From assembly GCA_030627725.1 (NCBI GenBank), contig DAOVSZ010000070.1:1-10209 (forward strand): a stretch of DNA of 10,209 nt, written 5' to 3'. The stretch is from Desulfobulbaceae bacterium (GTDB lineage: Bacteria > Desulfobacterota > Desulfobulbia > Desulfobulbales > DAOVSZ01). How positions within the stretch are numbered: position 1 is the first letter of the stretch; each line of letters opens with the position of its first letter. The notes beneath the pieces were generated by a model. The model was not told where the DNA came from and did no database searches. It was given only the letters and a program-made list of their open reading frames with translations. Of this stretch, positions 1 to 7,119 are shown in pieces. Made by a program: the position numbers and the translations under genes.

Positions 1-1929
1 GACAAGACCGGGAAGCTTCATGCCGGGTTGCAGATCATCAATACTGTTCACACCATCTGCAAAGGCAAACACTGAAAAAGTTGCCCTGGGGTCGCGGCCC
101 GGCTTGGCAAGCTCTGCCATAATATCGTTTAAGGTCGGCAGGCCTACCTGGGAGGTCACGTAGCGGCGCACATCAATTTTTTTCCTGATCGTTTCCTGTT
201 CTATCAGATCACGCACCTCACAACCCAGATCCTTTGCCATTTCTTTCACTGTCGCATATTGCTCCGGATGCACGGCGCTGGAATCCAAAGGGTTTTTTGC
301 CCCATGGATGCGCAAAAAACCGGCGCATTGCTCATAGGCTTTGGCGCCGAGGCGAGGCACCTTTAACAAGGTCCGCCGGTTTGTAAACGGGCCATGCTGA
401 TCTCTGTAGGAAACAATGTTTTTGGCCAGCACCGGTCCCAGGCCGGAAACAAAAGCAAGCAGTTCGACACTCGCTGTATTGACCTCTACACCCACACTGT
501 TGACGCAACTCACCACCACATCCTCCAGACTTTTCTTCAAAGCCGCCTGATTGACGTCATGCTGATATTGTCCCACGCCAATAGCTTTGGGGTCCAGTTT
601 CACCAGTTCCGCCAGGGGATCATGGAGGCGTCTGCCTATGGAAACAGCGCCTCGCACTGTCAGATCATGATCAGGGAACTCCTCTCTCGCCGTTTTTGAG
701 GCAGAGTAAATCGAGGCGCCGCTTTCATCGACCATGGTAATAACGGGGTTGTCGGGAAACGGCAGAGAACGGATGAAAGCTTCTGTCTCGCGGCCGGCCG
801 TGCCGTTTCCGATGGCTATTGCTTCAATCTTGTATGTGCTGCAAAGAGAAATCACCGTTGCACCGGCCTCTTGCTTTTTCCTGTCGGAATGCGTTGGATA
901 GATGGTGCAGAAATCCAGGAGCTTGCCTTGACTGTCCAGGCAGACCAGTTTCGCGCCGGTCCGAAACCCCGGGTCCAGGGCCATGACTCTTTTTTGGCCC
1001 AGAGGCGGCGCTCTTAACAAATCTTTTAAATTTGCAGCAAAGACCTTGATCGCTTCCTGGTCAGCCTTGTCTTTCAGGTTATTTCGCAATTCATTCTCAA
1101 GGGACGGGCCAAGAAGCCTCTTGTAACAGTCATCCACAGCCAGGGAGACCTGTTGGCCGGACAGGGCGCTGTTCTTCACATGTCGTCTGCGCAGAAGCAA
1201 AAGAGCATCTGCTTCAAGCGGCCGCACGCTTATGGTCAACACCTTTTCGTTTTCACCGCGCAGCATGGCCAGGAGTCGATGGCCCGGCGTCTTTGCCGCC
1301 GGTTCCTGCCAGTTGAAATAATCCTGGAACTTTACTCCGTTCTCCTTATTTTTTTTCACGACCGAAGAGCTGATGAGAGCTTTCTCCTCAAACAATCGGC
1401 GCAAACCGGTCCGAGTCGCCTGGTCTTCATTGATCCATTCAGCCATGATATCCCGGGCCCCTGCCAAGGCCTCGTTTTCGCTCTCCACCTCTGTTTCCGG
1501 ATTAATAAAACCGGCGGGCTGCACCGGCCTGTTGTCCTGAGCAAAAATGGCTTGGGCCAAGGGTTCCAGCCCTTTTTCTTTGGCAATCGTGCTCTTTGTC
1601 CTCCTCTTGGGACGATACGGCAGATAGATATCCTCAAGGATGGTCAGGTTGGAGGCGTTCAGGATCTTCCGGTTCAATTCGTCGTTTAAGAGCTCACGTT
1701 CGGTAAGAGAGACGATAACGGCATTCCGCCTTTTCTCGAGCTCGGCAAGCTGGGCAAGCCGGTCCCGGACAGCGGTGATCTGGGTCTCATCAAGCAGACC
1801 GGTTGCTTCTTTACGATACCGGGCAATGAATGGGACCGTGGCTCCGTCCTCAAACAGGGCCATGGTGGCTGTCACCTGTTGGGATCTGAGCTTCAGTTCC
1901 CGCGCAATTATTTCAGGGAATTGTTCCAT
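1..1929 (-). CDS. tex: Tex, RNA-binding transcription accessory protein (C-terminus cut by window edge)
   Basis: The frame is open from an ATG at 1929 to the window edge: 643 codons, no stop, so only the 3' end is missing. Tex is a cytoplasmic nucleic-acid-binding protein linked to transcription and RNA metabolism. The N-terminus has the family pattern (VPFIARYRKEATGLLDETQ, about residues 32-50), followed by LEDIYLPYRPKRRT (about 117-130). The YqgF/RNase H-like domain starts near 316 (ALDPGFRTG), with GNGTAGRET (374-382) and VDESGASIYSAS (400-411). IGVGQYQHDVNQ (about 450-461) leads into the helix-hairpin-helix part (SGLGPVLAKNIV near 495-506). The last visible residues, DLQPGMKLPGLV, are where the S1 domain normally begins, so roughly 80-130 residues are lost, judging from usual family length (about 720-780). 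The ATG is the first after an in-frame TAA 14 codons upstream and fits the family N-terminus. No good Shine-Dalgarno lies close to it; the nearest GAGGAG is about 27 bases upstream. The frame looks intact. Confidence 0.96.
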   Translation of the reverse strand, partial: MEQFPEIIARELKLRSQQVTATMALFEDGATVPFIARYRKEATGLLDETQITAVRDRLAQLAELEKRRNAVIVSLTERELLNDELNRKILNASNLTILEDIYLPYRPKRRTKSTIAKEKGLEPLAQAIFAQDNRPVQPAGFINPETEVESENEALAGARDIMAEWINEDQATRTGLRRLFEEKALISSSVVKKNKENGVKFQDYFNWQEPAAKTPGHRLLAMLRGENEKVLTISVRPLEADALLLLRRRHVKNSALSGQQVSLAVDDCYKRLLGPSLENELRNNLKDKADQEAIKVFAANLKDLLRAPPLGQKRVMALDPGFRTGAKLVCLDSQGKLLDFCTIYPTHSDRKKQEAGATVISLCSTYKIEAIAIGNGTAGRETEAFIRSLPFPDNPVITMVDESGASIYSASKTAREEFPDHDLTVRGAVSIGRRLHDPLAELVKLDPKAIGVGQYQHDVNQAALKKSLEDVVVSCVNSVGVEVNTASVELLAFVSGLGPVLAKNIVSYRDQHGPFTNRRTLLKVPRLGAKAYEQCAGFLRIHGAKNPLDSSAVHPEQYATVKEMAKDLGCEVRDLIEQETIRKKIDVRRYVTSQVGLPTLNDIMAELAKPGRDPRATFSVFAFADGVNSIDDLQPGMKLPGLV

Positions 1930-2127
1930 AATTTGATCATAACACCGCTTCCGGTTCTCCTCAAGAAATCCTTAAGTATAACGAAATGGGCCCTGGTGGT
2001 TTGTAGTTTTCGACTTTTCCCGAGACCGACAATCTTTGAAGCCTGCTTCCTGCAAACTATGGCTTTTTTCCAAGCGGTAAGATTTTCCGGCAAGGCTTAA
2101 ACAGGACATTTTTTCCGCCTGAACAAG

Positions 2128-2141
2128 GAGTATTTTTACTC
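2128..2141. promoter_or_regulatory. Inverted repeat GAGTA-N4-TACTC, possible activator site
   Basis: A perfect 5-base inverted repeat (GAGTA TTTT TACTC) lies about 178 bases upstream of the predicted sigma-54 start point. That is within the usual range for enhancer-binding activators. It shares AGTA/TACT half-sites with the palindrome at 2212. The function is inferred only from position and symmetry, and a repeat this short can occur by chance. Confidence 0.25.
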
Positions 2142-2211
2142 AAGTAATGAATGTTATATCTCACTCCTTTAACGGGAACAGGGAAAGACGCCTGTATGTT
2201 TCATGTGGATA

Positions 2212-2223
2212 TTTACTAGTAAA
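2212..2223. promoter_or_regulatory. 12-base palindrome TTTACTAGTAAA, possible activator site
   Basis: This is a perfect 12-base palindrome centred about 95 bases upstream of the predicted sigma-54 transcription start. That is a typical position for a dimeric enhancer-binding protein. No activator gene lies in the window, so the cognate regulator is unknown. Its role is inferred. Confidence 0.35.
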
Positions 2224-2286
2224 ATCAGATAGATAATGGAGTCGGCTGGAGGAGTGTAAAACTTTTGCAAAAAGGATGCATTTGTG

Positions 2287-2302
2287 TGGCACAATAATTG
2301 CA
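2287..2302 (+). promoter_or_regulatory. Sigma-54 (RpoN) -24/-12 promoter
   Basis: The sequence TGGCACAATAATTGCA matches the RpoN consensus TGGCAC-N5-TTGCW. The invariant GG (2288-2289) and GC (2300-2301) are separated by exactly 10 bases, as required. Transcription would start near 2313 and run right, giving a leader of about 87 bases before the ATG at 2400. Such promoters stay closed until an ATP-driven enhancer-binding activator opens them, so the TPR-methyltransferase gene should be conditionally expressed. The match is direct; activity is inferred. Confidence 0.82.
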
Positions 2303-2380
2303 TTTTATTGACATAAGTGTAAAAAGTCGAAATGAGATTGTCCTGATTCCGGAAAGGGTTGTGAAGGGTGAGAACCGGCC

Positions 2381-2455
2381 ATGTTGAGAAGAACCGCATA
2401 TGATTTCCCGGAAGAGTATACATACAACGAAGAGTATACATACAATGAAGAGTAA
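2381..2455 (+). CDS. Possible 24-residue leader peptide overlapping the next gene's start
   Basis: A small ORF starts at an ATG with a reasonable Shine-Dalgarno upstream (AAGGGTGAG, 2364-2372, 8-base gap). It reads MLRRTAYDFP followed by EEYTYN twice and EE, then TAA. It lies downstream of the sigma-54 promoter and overlaps the start of the TPR-methyltransferase gene in another frame. It ends just past that gene's alternative ATG at 2445, an arrangement that would allow translational coupling. The repeated EEYTYN is the same DNA duplication that gives KSIHTT/KSIHTM in the main frame. It resembles no family I know and may not be a real gene. Confidence 0.3.
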   Translation: MLRRTAYDFPEEYTYNEEYTYNEE

Positions 2456-4175
2456 ACAGAAAACGGAACATTTATTTAAAGCAGCCATACACTGTCAAGA
2501 AAGCGGCAGGTATGACGAAGCCCAAAAAATATATCAGGAGATTCTTCAGGTAAATCCTGAGCACTCGGAAACCTGGTTCAGCCTGGGGTTAATCCGGCAG
2601 GAGAATAACTTGATACATGAGGCTGTTAAGGCATTTTGTGAAGCAGCCAGGCTGAACCCGCAATACCATGGTTTTTTGTTTAGCTTCGGGTTGTCACTGG
2701 TATCAAAGAAGAATATTGATGAAGCAATTGTTGTAATGAATTGTTTGCTTAAACTCCAGCCCGAGGTTGCCGAGGTCCATTATAGCTTGGGGCTTATCTA
2801 TTTTCACCAGCAGCAGTTGACCTTTGCCGAGCAGTTATTTAAAAAGGCCATAGAGTTAAAAAAAGAATACGCAGGCGCTCATAAAGACCTGGGGCGCGTT
2901 TTGATGGAGTCAAAGAGGTTTGCAGAAGCGCTTGAGAGCCTTAAAGAGGCGGTTTCCCTGGATCCCCAATGCCATGAGGCTTTTCGTTTTATGGGGGACA
3001 TCAATCGTGAGCTGGGCGAATATGAAAAAGCAGTGCAAGCCTACCGCGCGGAGCATGCCTTGGCGCCAGACCGTATAGAATGCGTTCTTGATATTGGACT
3101 TACCTATCTGCGGCAGCAGAATTATGGCAAAGCAGTAGAAGTATTTAAGCATGTGGTCAATCAGGCGCCAAACCTGACAGAGGCCCATTACAACCTTGGA
3201 CTTTCCTATCACAAACAAAAAAAATACGCTTTGGCTGTTCACGCCTATACGTCAGTGCTTGAGGTTGACCCGGATAATGCGGCGGCCCATAATGATCTTG
3301 GCATGGTTTATGACCTGCTTGGCCGGCCGGAGGAAGCAATTTCCCATTATAAAGAAGTTGCCAGGATTGAGCCGGACAACAGGGTTGCCAAGCATATATT
3401 AGCGGCGCTTACAGGCGAGCAGCTGCAAAATGCCCATCCTGACTATGTTGTCTCATTGTTTGATCAATACTCGGAGTTATTTGAAGTGGAGCTGGTGGAA
3501 AAATTGAAATATACAGTCCCGGCTAAGCTTATGGAAACAGTAAGCGAGCATTGTAACGGGATGGTTCAATTTGATAATGTTCTCGACTTAGGATGCGGAA
3601 CCGGTATGTGCGGTCAGGAGTTCCGGCCGGTATCTGCAAAAATTACAGGGGTTGATCTGTCCTCGAAAATGCTTGCCCTCGCTTCAAGGAAGAAGGTGTA
3701 CTCCTCCCTGGTACAACAGGATATTGTGAGTTTTTTAAATAAAAGTAATGAGCTCTATGATCTTTTTATTGCGGCGGATGTTTTTATTTATGTCGGAGCG
3801 CTGGATGCGGTTTTTGATGCCGTAGGGAAAAATTCTCTTCCACAAGGATATTTTACCTTTTCTGTGGAGAGCTGCAACGGAAGCTCATTCTGGCTGAGTC
3901 CGTCAGGGAGGTTCATGCACAGCCGCAACTATATTCAAAAATTAGCTGATACATATTTATTTGAAATAGAACAGTGCACACCAACTGGAATCCGGCTTGA
4001 AAACAAGGCCTGGATTCCAGGTGATCTTTATATTTTGAAGAGTAATTGCGGCTTGCCCTTTCAAGAAGCGCACTTGGCGGATTTTATCGTTGGAAATCAG
4101 TTCGGCCGGCGTTATGTGTCAGCAGATCGGGGTGGTAAATTATCCATTAGTCAAGCCCCCATACCCATATCTTAA
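2400..4175 (+). CDS. TPR-repeat protein with C-terminal SAM-dependent methyltransferase domain
   Basis: This 591-residue protein has no signal peptide or membrane segment, so it is probably cytoplasmic. After a short basic N-terminus it has nine consecutive 34-residue TPR units (about residues 20-325), a protein-binding solenoid. A linker with LFDQYSELFEVELVEKL follows, the pattern seen before the methyltransferase in COG4976-type proteins. The Rossmann methyltransferase shows motif I LDLGCGTG (395-402) for SAM binding, the acidic motif GVDLSSKML (Asp419), and a later FIAADVFIYVG strand. The substrate cannot be read from sequence; the TPR part probably recruits it. The start is uncertain: ATG 2400 has a GAGAAG 8 bases upstream, while ATG 2445 (MKSKQK) is equally plausible and would leave out the duplicated KSIHT residues. 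It stands alone on its strand, behind a sigma-54 promoter, and converges on paaK. It looks more AT-rich than its neighbours, which may mean separate acquisition. Confidence 0.9.
   Translation: MISRKSIHTTKSIHTMKSKQKTEHLFKAAIHCQESGRYDEAQKIYQEILQVNPEHSETWFSLGLIRQENNLIHEAVKAFCEAARLNPQYHGFLFSFGLSLVSKKNIDEAIVVMNCLLKLQPEVAEVHYSLGLIYFHQQQLTFAEQLFKKAIELKKEYAGAHKDLGRVLMESKRFAEALESLKEAVSLDPQCHEAFRFMGDINRELGEYEKAVQAYRAEHALAPDRIECVLDIGLTYLRQQNYGKAVEVFKHVVNQAPNLTEAHYNLGLSYHKQKKYALAVHAYTSVLEVDPDNAAAHNDLGMVYDLLGRPEEAISHYKEVARIEPDNRVAKHILAALTGEQLQNAHPDYVVSLFDQYSELFEVELVEKLKYTVPAKLMETVSEHCNGMVQFDNVLDLGCGTGMCGQEFRPVSAKITGVDLSSKMLALASRKKVYSSLVQQDIVSFLNKSNELYDLFIAADVFIYVGALDAVFDAVGKNSLPQGYFTFSVESCNGSSFWLSPSGRFMHSRNYIQKLADTYLFEIEQCTPTGIRLENKAWIPGDLYILKSNCGLPFQEAHLADFIVGNQFGRRYVSADRGGKLSISQAPIPIS
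2411..2458 (+). repeat. 18-base tandem repeat at the TPR-methyltransferase start
   Basis: Two copies of an 18-base unit (GAAGAGTATACATACAAC, 2411-2428, and 2429-2446) differ at one base. A 12-base partial third copy (2447-2458) also has one change. In the main frame they encode KSIHTT, KSIHTM and KSKQ; in the leader frame they encode EEYTYN repeats. The single C-to-T change at 2446 creates the in-frame ATG at 2445. A T-to-A change in the partial copy creates the TAA that closes the leader ORF. Confidence 0.92.
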
Positions 4176-4229
4176 TTCAAGACATTCCATCTCATCCTGG
4201 AAACCTGAGCGCCAATCCTCAATGGTGGA
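4176..4229. other. Short convergent gap, no clear terminator
   Basis: Only 54 bases separate two converging genes. Weak 5-base inverted repeats exist (TTCCA/TGGAA at 4185-4202 and AATCC/GGATT at 4214-4231), but none is GC-rich or followed by a T-run. A strong intrinsic terminator is not visible for either gene. Confidence 0.5.
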
Positions 4230-5528
4230 TTAGAGTTCCCTTTTGTCGATAACGCGTTTGGCCTTGCCCTCGAACCGCTCCAGTGATTTTTGCTCGACCA
4301 GCTTGACATCTACCGAGATGCCGAGTTCGGTCGCCATTCTCTTTTTGATCTCTTCAACCAAAAGCCGCTGTTTTTTCATCTGGTCGAAAAAGATCGATTC
4401 CACGACCTCGACCTTGACCGTGACCTTGTCCAGGCGGCCTTCCCGTTCGACAATGAGCTGATAGTGTGGTTCCGTGCCTTCGATCTCAAAGAGCACCGAT
4501 TCGATCTGGGTCGGGTAGACGTTGACGCCCTTGATGATCAGCATATCGTCTGTGCGGCCGGTGAGGCGCTCCATCCGATGAAGCGTCCTGCCGCAGGCAC
4601 AGGGCTCGGTGATTAGCCGGGTGAGGTCGCGGGTCCGATAGCGGATTACCGGGAAGGCCTCTTTGGTCAGGGTCGTGATCACGATTTCGCCGGTCTTGCC
4701 TGGCGCCACCGGCTCTAAAGTTTCCGGGTCGATGATTTCTACCAGGAAATGGTCCTCGTTGATGTGCAGGCCGGTACATTCCCGGCATTCCCCGGCAACA
4801 CCCGGCCCCATGACCTCGCTTAAACCATAGTTGTCCGTGGCAAGGATATGCAGTTTGTTCTGGATCTCGGCACGCATCCCCTCGGACCAGGGTTCACCGC
4901 CGAACAGGCCGTATTTGAGGGGCAGTGCATTGATATTAATCCCCATCTCAATCATGGTATCGGCAAGAAGCAGGGCATAACTCGGGGTGCAGACAAGGGC
5001 GGTGGTCATGAAGTCCTGCATGATCCGGATCTGGCGTTTGGTATTGCCGCTTGAGATCGGAATGACCGAGGCGCCTACTTTTTCAGCCCCGTAATGGAGT
5101 CCGAAACCGCCGGTGAACAAGCCGTAGCCGAATGCGATCTGGACCACATCATCCTTGGTGACCCCGGCAGCAGTCAGGACTCTGGCAGTGAGCGATGACC
5201 AGTTTTTGATGTCGTTTTTGGTATAGCCGACAACCGTTGCCGCGCCGGTTGTGCCGGAAGAGGCATGGACCCTGACAACATCGCGTAAAGGGACGGCAAA
5301 AAGGCCGTACGGGTAGTTTTCCCGCAGATCATCCTTGGTGGTAAAGGGCAGAGACCGCAGTTCAAGAAGAGAGCGGAAACCGTCAGGGTCAACCTCCATC
5401 TCCTTGAATTTCTTTCGGTAAAAAGGGACATGGGTGGCGACACGATACAGGGTTGACTGCAGCCGTTCAAGCTGCAGCTGTTCAAGGTCCTCTCGCGGCA
5501 TGCACTCTTTTTCTTCTTCCCAATACAT
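4230..5528 (-). CDS. paaK: Phenylacetate-CoA ligase (AMP-forming)
   Basis: This 432-residue cytoplasmic enzyme has the normal length for PaaK. The family activates phenylacetate, or a related aryl-acetic acid, to its CoA thioester using ATP, through an acyl-adenylate. The sequence shows the ATP-binding loop SSGTTGA (90-96), DNYGLSE (232-238), YRTRDLTRL (297-305), the hinge region GRTDDMLIIKGVNVYP (324-339), and a C-terminal GKAKR holding the likely adenylation lysine (Lys422). Cys248, Cys251, His255, Cys310 and Cys312 form a possible metal-binding cluster. The start has a strong GGAGG (5534-5538) at 5-base spacing. It is the last gene visible after livF in the same direction. In anaerobes such a ligase often works with indolepyruvate ferredoxin oxidoreductase in aromatic amino acid breakdown; that partner is not in the window. 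The exact acid used is not certain. Confidence 0.93.
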   Translation of the reverse strand: MYWEEEKECMPREDLEQLQLERLQSTLYRVATHVPFYRKKFKEMEVDPDGFRSLLELRSLPFTTKDDLRENYPYGLFAVPLRDVVRVHASSGTTGAATVVGYTKNDIKNWSSLTARVLTAAGVTKDDVVQIAFGYGLFTGGFGLHYGAEKVGASVIPISSGNTKRQIRIMQDFMTTALVCTPSYALLLADTMIEMGININALPLKYGLFGGEPWSEGMRAEIQNKLHILATDNYGLSEVMGPGVAGECRECTGLHINEDHFLVEIIDPETLEPVAPGKTGEIVITTLTKEAFPVIRYRTRDLTRLITEPCACGRTLHRMERLTGRTDDMLIIKGVNVYPTQIESVLFEIEGTEPHYQLIVEREGRLDKVTVKVEVVESIFFDQMKKQRLLVEEIKKRMATELGISVDVKLVEQKSLERFEGKAKRVIDKREL

Positions 5529-5533
5529 GATAA

Positions 5534-5538
5534 CCTCC
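5534..5538 (-). promoter_or_regulatory. Ribosome binding site of paaK
   Basis: GGAGG on the minus strand sits 5 bases before the paaK ATG at 5528. It fixes the start and shows that paaK can be translated independently despite the repeat array just upstream. Confidence 0.85.
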
Positions 5539-5543
5539 GGTGC

Positions 5544-5638
5544 GGGTTTATGGGGTTTGTTGGGCTTATAGGGTTTATTGAGTTATTGAACCCCATTAAC
5601 CCTATAACCCTATAAACTCAACAAACCCAACAAACTCC
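5544..5638. repeat. Inverted pair of degenerate 9-base repeat arrays between livF and paaK
   Basis: The left half holds 9-base units of the form TATNGGGTT (5549-5557, 5558-5566, 5567-5575, 5576-5584, plus a partial unit from 5544). The right half holds the reverse form AACCCNAYA (5589-5597, an 8-base unit 5598-5605, 5606-5614, 5615-5623, 5624-5632, plus a partial unit to 5638). The halves face each other around about 5585-5588. Perfect 10-base arms include TTATAGGGTT (5566-5575) with AACCCTATAA (5598-5607), and GTTTGTTGGG (5555-5564) with CCCAACAAAC (5626-5635). The operon transcript could therefore form several alternative stems. It starts 1 base after the livF stop and fills nearly the whole gap. 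The role is unknown: mRNA stability, attenuation, or a dispersed intergenic element are possible. Confidence 0.88.
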
Positions 5639-5639
5639 T

Positions 5640-6359
5640 TTACCCCACATCCCTCCCAAGATACGCCCGCTGTACATCCCTGTTCTCAAGAAGGTCTTCC
5701 GCCGGGCCCTGGAGAATGATCTTTCCTGTTTCAAGCACATAGCCGCGGTCGGCAATACCGAGAGCGGCCTTGGCGTTCTGTTCCACGAGCAGCACGGTGT
5801 TGCCGTCTTCACGGAGTTTGCCGATGATCCGGAAGATGTCCTTCACAATCAGCGGCGCAAGCCCTGTTGACGGTTCGTCCATCATGATCAGGGCCGGTTT
5901 TGCCATCAGGGCGCGGCCCATGGCCAGCATCTGCTGCTCGCCGCCTGAGAGGGTTCCGGCAAGCTGGTTCTCCCGTTCTTTTAAGACCGGGAAGATGTGA
6001 AGGATTTTTTCCATCTCGTGGGCAGCGGTTTTCTTGTCTTTTTTATACTGAACATAGCCGCCTAAAACAAGATTCTCTTTGACGGTCATGGTGGAAAAGA
6101 CCTGGCGGCCTTCCGGGACCAGGGAGCAGCCTGCGGCCACTCTCTTTTCCGGCGCTGTTTTATTAATATTTTTCCCCTGGAGAGAGATCTCACCTGCCAG
6201 AGTTTTGACCAGCCCGGTAATGGTATGGAGCAGGGTGGTCTTGCCGGCGCCGTTTGCCCCGATCAGGGTGACGATTTCGCCGGGGTTGACGTGCATTGAG
6301 ATCCGCCGGAGGACTTTCAATTTGCCGTAGCCGGCTTCGAGGTTCTTGATCTTAAGCAT
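5640..6359 (-). CDS. livF: Branched-chain amino acid ABC transporter ATPase LivF
   Basis: This 239-residue cytoplasmic ATPase is one of two that drive import through LivH/LivM. It shows Walker A GANGAGKTT (34-42), a Q-loop glutamine in EGRQVF (Gln86), the ABC signature LSGGEQQ (137-143), and Walker B LIMMDEPS (157-164). The H-loop position reads VEQN, with glutamine in place of histidine, as is usual in LivF. The ATG at 6359 was chosen over an in-frame ATG at 6431. It matches the family N-terminus (MLKIKNLEAGYG), follows a GGAGAGG at close spacing, and overlaps the livG stop by only 8 bases, which suggests translational coupling. The longer form would add 24 unrelated residues inside livG. 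Confidence 0.95.
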   Translation of the reverse strand: MLKIKNLEAGYGKLKVLRRISMHVNPGEIVTLIGANGAGKTTLLHTITGLVKTLAGEISLQGKNINKTAPEKRVAAGCSLVPEGRQVFSTMTVKENLVLGGYVQYKKDKKTAAHEMEKILHIFPVLKERENQLAGTLSGGEQQMLAMGRALMAKPALIMMDEPSTGLAPLIVKDIFRIIGKLREDGNTVLLVEQNAKAALGIADRGYVLETGKIILQGPAEDLLENRDVQRAYLGRDVG

Positions 6360-7119
6360 CGTCGTCCTCTCCAAGGTATATCCGGACCACTTCCCTGTTG
6401 GTCTGGATCGCATGAGGAGTGTCTTCAGCAATCTTTCGGCCGAAGCTCAACACGACAATTTCCTCGGATATGTCCATGACAAGGGACATATCGTGCTCCA
6501 CCAGGAGAACAGTGATCTTCCTGTCCCGGACCTTTGTAATCAACTCGGCAAGCCGCGCTGTTTCGTAGATGTTCAGTCCGGCAGCCGGTTCGTCTAAAAG
6601 GAGCAGTTCGGGTTCCGAGGCAAGCGCTCGTGCCAGTTCGACCGCCCGCTGCTGACCAAAGGCAAGGCTTGTGGCCTCGGTATCGGCAAATTCTGCGATG
6701 TCTAAGAGAGAAAGGAGTTCCATTGACTTTTCACGGATCTGTTTTTCCTCCTTCCAGGTCCATGGCAGATTGAACATTCCGGCGAGAAAACCGGCGCTGC
6801 TGTGGGTATGGCAGCCTACCATGACGTTTTCGAGCGCTGTCATGCCGAGATAGAGCTTTATGCTCTGGTAGGTCCTGGATATTCCCTTTGATGCGATCTG
6901 GAAGGGCTTGAGCCCGCTTATCCGTTTTTCTTTAAAACTGACACTCCCTGCGCTAAGAGGCAGGTTTCCTGCAATCAGATTAAACAGGGTGGTCTTGCCG
7001 GCGCCATTCGGGCCGATCACCGCCTTGATAATCCCTTCCGGGACCGAAAAGCTGACATCATCGACCGCGCGCAGGCCCCCGAAGCGCCGGGAGAGTTGTT
7101 GTATCTCGAGAAGCGCCAT
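6352..7119 (-). CDS. livG: Branched-chain amino acid ABC transporter ATPase LivG
   Basis: This 255-residue ATPase pairs with LivF on the cytoplasmic side of the LivHM channel. Visible motifs are Walker A GPNGAGKTT (36-44), the Q-loop in SRTYQSIKLY (Gln85), a variant signature LAFGQQR (152-158), Walker B LLLLDEP with Asp176 and Glu177, and the H-loop histidine in LLVEHD (His209). The long middle segment with ENVMVG and the Phe/Trp-rich stretch (about 98-123) is typical of LivG and distinguishes it from LivF. Its ATG shares one base with the livM stop (TGATG), and an AGAGGA lies upstream. The signature differs from the more common LSYGQQR only by conservative changes, so it should be active. 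Confidence 0.95.
   Translation of the reverse strand: MALLEIQQLSRRFGGLRAVDDVSFSVPEGIIKAVIGPNGAGKTTLFNLIAGNLPLSAGSVSFKEKRISGLKPFQIASKGISRTYQSIKLYLGMTALENVMVGCHTHSSAGFLAGMFNLPWTWKEEKQIREKSMELLSLLDIAEFADTEATSLAFGQQRAVELARALASEPELLLLDEPAAGLNIYETARLAELITKVRDRKITVLLVEHDMSLVMDISEEIVVLSFGRKIAEDTPHAIQTNREVVRIYLGEDDDA

Larger units (their letters stand above)
1930..2399. other. Divergent intergenic region between tex and the TPR-methyltransferase gene
   Basis: This 470-base stretch separates two divergent genes. On the right half it holds a sigma-54 promoter, two short palindromes and the start of a small ORF, all listed separately. For tex, a TATACT hexamer on the minus strand (about 1977-1982) could be a -10 box, but I see no matching -35, so the tex promoter is not assigned. 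Short open frames here are AT-rich, resemble no known protein, and were not called as genes. Confidence 0.7.

Noticed and set aside
1153..1689. 178-residue plus-strand open frame
   Set aside because: It is antisense to the well-supported tex gene, has no recognisable motif or ribosome site, and is a shadow frame.
2308..2313. TTGACA as a sigma-70 -35 box downstream of the sigma-54 site
   Set aside because: No convincing -10 hexamer lies 16-18 bases further on (AAATGA, AATGAG and ATGAGA are poor), and it overlaps the predicted sigma-54 start point.
4214..4231. AATCC/GGATT stem as paaK terminator
   Set aside because: It is only 5 base pairs, overlaps the stop codon, and has no following T-run.
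5174..5596. 140-residue minus-strand frame starting in the 9-base repeats
   Set aside because: Its first residues (INPISPTNPINP) are just the repeat translated, and the rest is paaK in the wrong frame.
5544..5638. CRISPR array or telomere-like repeat
   Set aside because: Units are 9 bases, degenerate, without spacers, and inverted about a centre; this fits neither a CRISPR array nor a telomere.
6360..6431. Longer livF start at 6431
   Set aside because: The added 24 residues do not match the family and lie inside livG; the ATG at 6359 has a good ribosome site and the expected N-terminus.
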